NCBI GenBank assembly: GCA_023423475.1
Contig: JAFAFN010000272.1
Location: 1 to 10,328, forward strand
DNA length: 10,328 nt
Reading direction: 5' to 3'
Source of the DNA: Actinomycetes bacterium
Lineage (GTDB): Bacteria > Actinomycetota > Acidimicrobiia > Acidimicrobiales > Microtrichaceae
Shown here: positions 5,028 to 10,328 of the stretch, in pieces
Layout of the letters: each line of letters starts with the position of its first letter
Numbering within the stretch: position 1 is the stretch's first letter
Made by a program: the position numbers and the translations under genes
Notes under the pieces: generated by a model
What the model saw: only the letters and a program-made list of their open reading frames with translations
Told to the model about the DNA's origin: nothing
Databases searched by the model: none

Positions 5028-6805
5028 ACACCCACGAGATCCACGCGCCCCGGGCTCGCAGCGCAGGCTCGGATCGAGTCGCGACACTCCCGGAGGACGA
5101 GTCGCGCCATGAGGGCTGGAGCGAGCTCACGCCCTCGATCACCGGACGCTGCAGGGACTCCGCCACCCTCGACTGCGGGTGGGGCCGCCTCGTGTTCGGC
5201 CAGACCTTCCGCGACGCGGCGGCGGTCGCCAACGCGCTGCGTGCCGAGGCACCGGGAAGTCGGGACATCTGCCTCTACGCGAGCGATCCCCATGTCGTGG
5301 TCGGCCACGCACCGAACGAGCTGTTCATCGACCCGTCCCACACCTATCGCCTCGAGCTCGACGACCGAGCTCCGGCCGCCGAGCGCGGGCACTCCGGTGT
5401 CACGGTGCGGCCGGTCGAGGGGCTCGACGACGCTCGCGCGGTCAACCACCTCTACCGGCTGAACGCGATGGTGACCGCAGAGGACGACCGCATCGTCGAG
5501 AACCAGCGCAGCGCCGCGTTCGCCTACCTGATCGCCGAGGACGCCGCGACCGGACGGGTGATCGGTTCGGTGATGGGCGTCGACCACGTCGAGGCGTTCG
5601 ACGACCCCGAGGGCGGCACCAGCCTGTGGTGCCTCGCGGTCGACCCGAACTCGTCACGGCCCGGTGTCGGCGAGGCGCTGACCGACGGTCTGGCCCGGCA
5701 CTTCTCGGCACTCGGTCGCCGCAGCCTGGACCTGTCGGTCCTGCACGACAACCGTCCGGCGATCCGCCTGTACGAGAAGCTCGGCTTCCGTCGTGTCCCC
5801 GTCTACTGCGTGAAGCGCAAGAACCCGATCAACGAGCCGCTGTTCGTGCCGGGCGCGGTGCCGGGCATCGACGGTCTCAACCCCTACGCCCGGATCATCG
5901 CGGACGAGGCGCTGCGCCGCGGCGTCGAGGTCGAGGTGCTCGACGCGCAGTGGGGCGAGCTCCGGCTGACCTCCGGCGGGCGCAGCATCGTCACCCGCGA
6001 GTCGCTGTCCGAGCTCACCTCGGCGGTGGCGATGAGCCGCTGCGACGACAAGGCGGTGACCCGCCGGATCCTCGAGGGCGCCGGGTTGCGGGTGCCCGGC
6101 GGCGCGCCTGCCACCGGAGGCGATGCCGACCTCGACCTGCTCGAGCGGTTCGGCTCGGTCGTCGTGAAGCCCGCGCGGGGCGAGCAGGGCGCCGGCATCA
6201 CCGTCGGGGTCGACCGTCCCGACGAGCTCCGTCAGGCGATCGAACGCGCCGCCAGGGTGGACTCCAACGTGCTCATCGAGGAGTGCTGCGACGGCGAGGA
6301 CCTGCGGATCGTGGTGATCGACCACAAGGTCGTGGCCGCAGCGGTACGGCGTCCCGCCGCGGTGCTCGGCGACGGCTGCCACACCGTCGAGCAGCTGATC
6401 GCCGCACAGAGCCGTCGACGTGCCGCCGCGACCGGTGGCGAGTCGACGATCCCGATCGACGAGGTGACCGTGTCGATCCTGGCCGACCAGGGCCTCGCCC
6501 TCGACTCGATCCCCGGGGACGGCGAGCGGATCGAAGTGCGCGGAACGGCCAACCTGCACACCGGCGGCACCATCCACGACGTCACCGAGGAGCTCCACCC
6601 TGCCCTCGCCGACGCGGCGGTGGTGGCATCTCGGACCCTCGAGATCCCGGTGACCGGGCTCGACCTGCTCGTGCCGGACGTCACCGGGGCGGACTACGTG
6701 ATGATCGAGGCGAACGAGCGCCCCGGACTGGCCAACCACGAGCCGCAGCCGACGGCGGCCGCGTTCATCGACCTGCTGTTCCCGACCCTGCGACGGCGGC
6801 CGTGA
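5024..6805 (+). CDS. ngg: N-acetylglutaminylglutamine synthetase (GNAT + ATP-grasp fusion)
   Basis: The 593-residue bifunctional enzyme begins at GTG 5024, overlapping the asnO stop as GTGA. A region of about 120 residues precedes a GNAT acetyltransferase domain (about 124-265). That domain has acetyl-CoA motif LAVDPNSSRPGVGEALT (204-220) and LHDNRPAIRLYEKLGFRRVP (240-259). Residues about 335-590 are an ATP-grasp ligase of the cyanophycin synthetase/glutathione synthetase type: SRCDDKAVTRRIL, VVVKPARGEQGAGI (379-392), EDLRIVVIDHKVVAAAVRRP (425-444), GTANLHTGG (507-515), TGLDLL (544-549) and metal-binding IEANERPG (561-568). In the known pathway it acetylates glutamine and joins a second glutamine at the cost of ATP. 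The open frame extends far upstream inside asnO, but that part is a shadow. Coupling to asnO and the M42 gene matches the NAGGN trio. Confidence 0.92.
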   Translation: MNTHEIHAPRARSAGSDRVATLPEDESRHEGWSELTPSITGRCRDSATLDCGWGRLVFGQTFRDAAAVANALRAEAPGSRDICLYASDPHVVVGHAPNELFIDPSHTYRLELDDRAPAAERGHSGVTVRPVEGLDDARAVNHLYRLNAMVTAEDDRIVENQRSAAFAYLIAEDAATGRVIGSVMGVDHVEAFDDPEGGTSLWCLAVDPNSSRPGVGEALTDGLARHFSALGRRSLDLSVLHDNRPAIRLYEKLGFRRVPVYCVKRKNPINEPLFVPGAVPGIDGLNPYARIIADEALRRGVEVEVLDAQWGELRLTSGGRSIVTRESLSELTSAVAMSRCDDKAVTRRILEGAGLRVPGGAPATGGDADLDLLERFGSVVVKPARGEQGAGITVGVDRPDELRQAIERAARVDSNVLIEECCDGEDLRIVVIDHKVVAAAVRRPAAVLGDGCHTVEQLIAAQSRRRAAATGGESTIPIDEVTVSILADQGLALDSIPGDGERIEVRGTANLHTGGTIHDVTEELHPALADAAVVASRTLEIPVTGLDLLVPDVTGADYVMIEANERPGLANHEPQPTAAAFIDLLFPTLRRRP

Positions 6806-7965
6806 GCGCCCGCGAGCACGGCGACGACGTCGACCGTGAGCGACTCCAGGCGACGCTGGTGCAGCTGCTCGGCATCCCGAGCCCGAGCGGGCGCACCGAC
6901 GAGGTCGTCCAGGTCCTCGGCGACCGCCTGGTGGCGCTCGGCCTGTCCCCGGAGCTGACCCGACGGGGGGCCATCTCGGTGCGGCCGACGGGCAGTCCTG
7001 CGGGCGCCGCCCGAGCGATGGTCGCGCACGCCGACACCATCGGGGCCATGGTCCGCGAGATCAAGCCGAACGGGCGCCTCCGCCTCGTCCCGATCGGGAC
7101 CCACAGCGCTCGCTTCGCCGAGGGATGCCGAGTGACCCTGTTCGTCGACGACCCCGCGGTCACCTACTCCGGCACCGTGATGCCCCTCAAGGCGAGCGGG
7201 CACCGATGGGGTGACGAGATCGACACCCAGGGCGTCGGCTGGGAGCACGTCGAGCTCCGACTCGACGAGCCCGTCGAATCGGCAGCGGACATCGAGCGCC
7301 TCGCCATCCACGTCGGCGACCACGTGGCGTTCAACGCGCAGCCGACGATCACCTCGAGCGGGTTCGTCGTGGCCCGTCACCTCGACGACAAGGCGGCCCT
7401 CGCCGCACTGCTCGAGATGCTCGCCGTGCTCCAGGAGCGTGGCACCGAGCTCGAGGTGCCGCTGCACGTCCTGATCACCGTGAGCGAAGAGGTCGGTCAC
7501 GGCGCGTCCCACGGCCTCGACGGTGACGTGGCCGAGCTCATCTCGATCGACACCGCCGTGGTCGCGCCAGGACAGACCTCGCGCGAGGACGCGGTGACCG
7601 TCGCGCTCCAGGACTCGAGCGGCCCGTTCGACTACCACCTCACCCGGCGGCTGCTGGCGCTGTGCCGTCGTCACGACATCCCGCACCGGCGTGACGTGTT
7701 CGACCACTACCTGTCCGACGCGGCGGCGGCGCTCGAGGCGGGCGCCGAGACGCGTGCCGCGCTGATCGGCGTCGGTGTGGACGGCACCCACGGCCACGAG
7801 CGGACCCACGTCGACGGCATCGTCGCGCTGACGCGGCTGCTGCTGGCCTATGCGAGGTCCCCGCTCACGTTCTCGGAGTGGGACGCCGATCGCCTCGGCC
7901 CCCTCGAGGAGTTCCCCTCGACATCGGTGCAGCCCGCGCCGCACCAGCCCGAGCTCATCGAGTGA
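6802..7965 (+). CDS. NAGGN-operon M42 family metallopeptidase homologue
   Basis: The 387-residue product starts at a GTG overlapping the ngg stop as GTGA. There is only a weak Shine-Dalgarno sequence, so translational coupling is likely. It has the M42 dizinc aminopeptidase fold with recognisable ligands: H76 (VAHADTIG), D195 (ARHLDDKAAL), the catalytic and ligand Glu pair E229/E230 (TVSEEVGHG), D250 (ISIDTAV) and a terminal His in DGTHGHERTH (327-336). All catalytic positions seem intact, so it should be an active hydrolase. A member of this subfamily regularly accompanies asnO and ngg, but I know of no established function. Processing or turnover of NAGGN or an N-acetylated intermediate is a guess. 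There is no signal peptide, so it should be cytoplasmic. The C-terminal 30 residues are Pro-rich and probably disordered. Confidence 0.88.
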   Translation: MSAREHGDDVDRERLQATLVQLLGIPSPSGRTDEVVQVLGDRLVALGLSPELTRRGAISVRPTGSPAGAARAMVAHADTIGAMVREIKPNGRLRLVPIGTHSARFAEGCRVTLFVDDPAVTYSGTVMPLKASGHRWGDEIDTQGVGWEHVELRLDEPVESAADIERLAIHVGDHVAFNAQPTITSSGFVVARHLDDKAALAALLEMLAVLQERGTELEVPLHVLITVSEEVGHGASHGLDGDVAELISIDTAVVAPGQTSREDAVTVALQDSSGPFDYHLTRRLLALCRRHDIPHRRDVFDHYLSDAAAALEAGAETRAALIGVGVDGTHGHERTHVDGIVALTRLLLAYARSPLTFSEWDADRLGPLEEFPSTSVQPAPHQPELIE

Positions 7966-7988
7966 CCCGGCGGCACGGTCCGAACACC

Positions 7989-7994
7989 TAGGTT
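7989..7994 (+). promoter_or_regulatory. -10 hexamer TAGGTT of a likely leaderless transcript
   Basis: TAGGTT ends 6 bases before the ATG at 8001, and no Shine-Dalgarno sequence is present in the 35-base gap after the M42 gene. This suggests the small downstream gene has its own promoter, although read-through from the NAGGN operon remains possible. No clear -35 element is visible. Confidence 0.45.
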
Positions 7995-8000
7995 TCACCC

Positions 8001-8459
8001 ATGGTTGATCCCGACGTCGTGATCGTCGATGCCGACACCGTGGCCGGCTGGCGACGGGTGACCCCGTCCTTCGAGCAGCTGCGCGCCGCGGTCGAGGACC
8101 TGCGTGCCCAGGCCCCCCGCTCGACCGTCGCGATCGTCGGTGACCCGGCCCTCAAGTGGGCGTTGTCGTCGAAGGACCAGGTACTGCTCGACGAGGAGAT
8201 CAACCACCAGCGCATCGTGCTGGCTCCTGCAGGGACAAGGGAGGGCCACGTCGGCTTCATCGCCGAAGCGGTCAGGAGCGCGGATGCTCGTCGCATCTCG
8301 GTCGTCGTGGTCACCGACCGTGCGGTGCAGGGTTGTCCGATCGCGCGGCTCCAGCGCGTCGGGGACCGCTTCGTGTTCGATCTGGCCGGTGCGGCGCCGA
8401 CCGCGGTCACCGCGTCCGCCGCCCCTCGGCATCATCGTCGCCGTCGCGCAGCAGGCTGA
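8001..8459 (+). CDS. uncharacterised small protein, possibly degenerate NYN/PIN-like domain
   Basis: The 152-residue product is not confidently recognised. Codon use is typical of neighbouring genes (G/C at third positions), supporting a real CDS. It opens with a hydrophobic strand ending in acids, DVVIVDADTVAG (5-16). A helix follows (24-38), then the strand STVAIVGDP, DEEINHQRIVLAPAGTREG (about 64-82) and the strand RRISVVVVTDRA. The order resembles NYN/Zc3h12a-like nucleases, where the first strand carries DxSN and a later segment reads PAG(T)xxD followed by SND. Here D10/D12 are present, but the later acidic positions read GTREGHVGF and VVTDRA, so catalysis is doubtful. The last 19 residues form a basic Arg/His-rich tail. 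Location after the NAGGN trio does not prove a link. A non-catalytic nucleic-acid-binding protein is one guess. Confidence 0.75.
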   Translation: MVDPDVVIVDADTVAGWRRVTPSFEQLRAAVEDLRAQAPRSTVAIVGDPALKWALSSKDQVLLDEEINHQRIVLAPAGTREGHVGFIAEAVRSADARRISVVVVTDRAVQGCPIARLQRVGDRFVFDLAGAAPTAVTASAAPRHHRRRRAAG

Positions 8460-8491
8460 CCGACCAGCAGCGCCGTCGCGCAGCAGGCTGA
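8439..8491. repeat. perfect 21-bp direct repeat spanning a stop codon
   Basis: Two identical 21-mers starting CGCCGTCGCGCAGCAGGC and ending TGA occupy 8439-8459 and 8471-8491, a 32-bp period with 11 bases between. The first copy encodes the last residues and stop of the small plus-strand gene. The second fills the gap before the convergent depolymerase stop at 8493. No strong hairpin forms within or between the copies, so the pair looks like a local tandem duplication rather than a normal terminator. Confidence 0.85.
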
Positions 8492-8492
8492 T

Positions 8493-9356
8493 TCAGGGGT
8501 AGCGGTTGAACCAGGCGAGCACCTCGGCCGGTGCCTGGGGGATCCACTCGTGGAAGGACAGCGCGTCGACGACCCGCTTGGTCGGCACACCCTGGCCCGC
8601 TGCCTTGTTGCGGTAGAGGTCCATCGTGAAGATCGGGACGATCGGGTCGAGTGCGCCGTGCAGGAACAGCGTCGGCGGGTGGTCCTCAGGGATGGCACCG
8701 ACGTCACAGATCGGTCCGGCGCAGGTCGCGTACGACGCGCTCTGGATGGCGAGCGCCCGGAACTTGCCGGGGTACGAGATCGCCATGCGGCTCGTCATGT
8801 AGCCGCCGCTCGAGATCCCGGCGGCGTACAGGCGCTCACCGTTGAGGTGTCCGAGGATGCCGCCGTCGATGGCGTCGAACATCTCGAGCATGAGCGCGTG
8901 GTCGTACGACGCGTAGTAGTTCGGGATCAGCAGGTTGTTGGTGTCCCAGAAGGTCACACCACCGAGGTGGGTCTCCGGGGTGAGCACGGCGTAGCCGTGG
9001 TCGAGCAGGTACTGCACGGTGCGGGTCTGGTGGTACGCACCGAAGGGCAGCAGGGGCGACGCGGTCCAGGTGAGCGCGGCCGACGCGACGGACCCCTGGA
9101 ACATGATGACCACGGGCCAGCCCCCGGCGGGCGGGATGCCGGCGGGCACCTGGTGGTGGACCTCCCGGTGCATGCCGGCCGCGACGAGCACCGAGGTCTG
9201 GCGCGGACAGGTCAGGACCGCGGCGTTCGTCGAGCAGCGTGAGCTCGGTCCGACCGGTGCGGGCGAGCAGGCGACCGCGGCGATCGACGCCACCGCCAGG
9301 AGACCCACTGCGAGCACTCGGACCGCCCGCGTTCGCTGGTGCATGGATGTCGCCAT
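8493..9356 (-). CDS. phaZ: extracellular medium-chain-length polyhydroxyalkanoate depolymerase-like esterase
   Basis: The 287-residue alpha/beta-hydrolase closely resembles Pseudomonas extracellular mcl-PHA depolymerase (PhaZ, about 278 residues), which hydrolyses storage polyester outside the cell. Shared blocks include PPAGGWPVVIMFQGS (75-89), LPFGAYHQ, LLDHGYAV, GISSGGYMTSRMAISYPGKF (180-199) and DHPPTLFLHG (225-234), then a WFN-x-x-P end. The catalytic triad is visible as S182 (GISSG), D237 (HGALDPIVP) and H269 (SFHEW). Residues 9-30 form a basic-hydrophobic signal sequence ending AAVAC. Cys30 suggests either a lipoprotein (imperfect lipobox) or signal peptidase I cleavage nearby. C41/C50 and C212/C217 could form disulphides. 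GGAGG lies 9 bases before ATG 9356; ATG 9344 is a weaker alternative. Short-chain polyester or another ester could be the true substrate. Confidence 0.85.
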   Translation of the reverse strand: MATSMHQRTRAVRVLAVGLLAVASIAAVACSPAPVGPSSRCSTNAAVLTCPRQTSVLVAAGMHREVHHQVPAGIPPAGGWPVVIMFQGSVASAALTWTASPLLPFGAYHQTRTVQYLLDHGYAVLTPETHLGGVTFWDTNNLLIPNYYASYDHALMLEMFDAIDGGILGHLNGERLYAAGISSGGYMTSRMAISYPGKFRALAIQSASYATCAGPICDVGAIPEDHPPTLFLHGALDPIVPIFTMDLYRNKAAGQGVPTKRVVDALSFHEWIPQAPAEVLAWFNRYP

Positions 9357-9361
9357 GGGAG

Positions 9362-9380
9362 CCCCCCTCCGGGCCGGCCC
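9362..9380 (-). promoter_or_regulatory. Shine-Dalgarno GGAGGGGGG and adjoining GGGCCGGCCC palindrome of the depolymerase leader
   Basis: On the minus strand GGAGG (9370-9366) sits 9 bases before ATG 9356 and supports that start. Immediately upstream is the perfect 10-bp palindrome GGGCCGGCCC (9371-9380), which could form a small hairpin beside the ribosome-binding site. I see no convincing promoter hexamers for this gene. Confidence 0.5.
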
Positions 9381-9483
9381 CCGCCGTCCCGATCGCCCGT
9401 TCTGCTCAGTGGTCTAGCACGACCCACACTGCGATGCCGAACAATTGTGAGGGAATCCCGAACGAGCGTAAGGGGCGCTGCGC

Positions 9484-9489
9484 TAGCGT
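9484..9489 (+). promoter_or_regulatory. -10 hexamer TAGCGT of a likely leaderless transcript
   Basis: TAGCGT ends 7 bases before ATG 9497, and no Shine-Dalgarno sequence is present. It overlaps the palindrome CGCTAGCG (9481-9488). Farther upstream the gap contains CCGAAC twice (9437-9442 and 9458-9463, 21 bp apart), an ACAATTGT palindrome (9441-9448) and GGGAATCCC (9451-9459), any of which could be regulatory. No -35 was recognised. Confidence 0.45.
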
Positions 9490-9496
9490 GTCGGAC

Positions 9497-10328
9497 ATGG
9501 CGGTGGACTCGACCCTCGAACGCACCCCGAGCGGCAGTCGGCTCCGCTCGGGGCTCCTGTCGGCGCTCGGTGCGCTCTACTCCCGCCACGGCGCAGGTCG
9601 CAGCGCGGCCGAGGACCGTTCGGTCCTCGCCGAGCTCGACGTGGTGCGCGGTGTCGGATCGGTGCTGCCCGAGGGCATGGCGATCGAGTGGTTGGGCACC
9701 GCGGGGTTCAGGCTGACCCACGAGGGCACGACGATCCTGATCGATCCGTTCCTGACCCGACGCAGCCTCCCCGAGACCCTGGGTGCAGCCAGCGTGCTGT
9801 CGGACCCCACGGTCGTCGAACGGCTCGCACCCGAGGCGGACGCCGTGCTCATCGGCCACTGCCACTTCGACCACGCCATGGACGTGCCCGAGCTCGCCCG
9901 TCGTGGCGCGACGGTCTACGGCTCGTCGAACGTCGTCGAGCTGCTCGGGCTGCACGGTCTCGCAGGCTCGGCGATCCAGGTCGACCCCGATGCGGTCTAC
10001 GAGATCGGCCCCTTCACCATCCGCTTCGTGCCGAGTCGCCACTCCAAGTTGCTGCTCGGCCTCGCGGTGCCGTCCGATGGCGAGCTCACCTGCGATTCGC
10101 TCGACGCGCTGTCGAGCAGCGCCTACCGCTGCGGCCAGGTGTACGGCATCCACATCGAGGTCGACGGCACGACCATCTACCACCTGGGCAGCGCGGACCT
10201 GATCGAGGACGACTACCGCCTCGGACCGGTCGACCTGCTGCTGTGCTGCATCGCCGGGCGATCGATGACGCGAGGCTTCACCCCTCGGATGCTCTCGACC
10301 TTCGACCCGGGGCTCGTCGTGCCGCACC
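9497..10328 (+). CDS. MBL-fold (metallo-beta-lactamase-like) metal-dependent hydrolase, partial
   Basis: There are 277 codons from ATG 9497 to the right edge with no stop, so the C-terminus is missing. After a helical, basic N-terminal segment of about 60 residues, the fold begins at AIEWLGTAGFRLTHEGTTIL (62-81) and LIDPFLTRRS (81-90). The metal-binding motif HCHFDH (121-126) is intact. A later ligand His is in SRHSKLLLG (H182), and the bridging Asp is probably D234 in HLGSADL. The end, STFDPGLVVPH, resembles the segment before the last His ligand in UPF0173/lactonase-like MBL proteins. It should be a cytoplasmic hydrolase binding zinc or another divalent metal; the substrate cannot be inferred. 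It is divergent from the depolymerase across 140 bases with no evident functional link. Confidence 0.85.
   Translation, partial: MAVDSTLERTPSGSRLRSGLLSALGALYSRHGAGRSAAEDRSVLAELDVVRGVGSVLPEGMAIEWLGTAGFRLTHEGTTILIDPFLTRRSLPETLGAASVLSDPTVVERLAPEADAVLIGHCHFDHAMDVPELARRGATVYGSSNVVELLGLHGLAGSAIQVDPDAVYEIGPFTIRFVPSRHSKLLLGLAVPSDGELTCDSLDALSSSAYRCGQVYGIHIEVDGTTIYHLGSADLIEDDYRLGPVDLLLCCIAGRSMTRGFTPRMLSTFDPGLVVPH

Noticed and set aside
3057..5087. 676-codon open frame on the minus strand opposite asnO
   Set aside because: Low-complexity Arg/Val/His-rich composition and complete overlap with a gene whose catalytic motifs are all in the other strand.
5179..6801. Upstream in-frame extension of the M42 gene inside ngg
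   Set aside because: Arg-rich shadow of ngg. The M42 fold begins only after 6802, where a GTG overlaps the ngg stop.
6694..7998. 434-codon minus-strand open frame opposite the M42 gene
   Set aside because: Compositional shadow without recognisable motifs. The same holds for the minus-strand frames at 5654-6739 and 9212-10327.
8439..8491. Possible CRISPR or mobile-element repeat
   Set aside because: Only two copies with an 11-base gap, part of it coding, and no cas genes, transposase or terminal inverted repeats nearby.

Overview
The window is very GC-rich DNA (roughly 70% G+C by eye), with strong G/C at third codon positions and short intergenic gaps. Four genes have no Shine-Dalgarno sequence but carry a TAGNNT hexamer 6-7 bases before ATG, the signature of leaderless transcripts common in Actinomycetota. 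Together with the gene content this suggests an actinobacterium, possibly outside the classical Streptomyces/Mycobacterium groups (inference; there is no rRNA or marker gene). No tRNA, rRNA, CRISPR array, insertion sequence or prophage gene was seen.

Layout. (1) 1-1863: two divergent citrate-synthase-family genes. The left one (minus strand) is cut by the window edge. The right one is a fusion of a MerR/excisionase-type helix-turn-helix to a citrate synthase domain. The 140-base gap between them holds promoter-like elements for both directions and a 23-bp dyad. (2) 1864-2160: a non-coding convergent gap with three successive inverted repeats, one able to form a hairpin of about 25 bp. (3) 2161-3060, minus: a pirin-family cupin protein. 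(4) 3222-7965, plus: a compact three-gene operon joined by two GTGA stop/start overlaps. It encodes an asparagine-synthase-like amidotransferase (asnO), a GNAT plus ATP-grasp fusion (ngg) and an M42-family metallopeptidase homologue. This is the trio known for the osmoprotectant dipeptide N-acetylglutaminylglutamine amide (NAGGN). (5) 8001-8459, plus: a small protein with a weak resemblance to NYN/PIN ribonuclease folds, ending in a perfect 21-bp direct repeat that overlaps its stop codon. (6) 8493-9356, minus: an exported or lipid-anchored esterase closely resembling extracellular medium-chain-length polyhydroxyalkanoate depolymerases. (7) 9497-10328, plus: a metallo-beta-lactamase-fold hydrolase running off the right edge.

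How the genes work together. The NAGGN trio is a complete biosynthetic unit. Ngg is expected to acetylate glutamine and ligate a second glutamine, and AsnO to amidate the C-terminus. The M42 protein has intact metal ligands but no assigned role. The citrate synthase pair looks like a self-contained regulatory unit in which an enzyme-like domain is fused to a DNA-binding domain beside a dyad operator. The remaining genes are single transcription units with no evident link to the trio.

The least explained parts are the HTH-citrate synthase fusion with its operator-like promoter, the large hairpin in the convergent gap, the degenerate NYN-like protein and the M42 member of the NAGGN operon. I found no clearly undescribed multi-gene system; the main operon is a known pathway.
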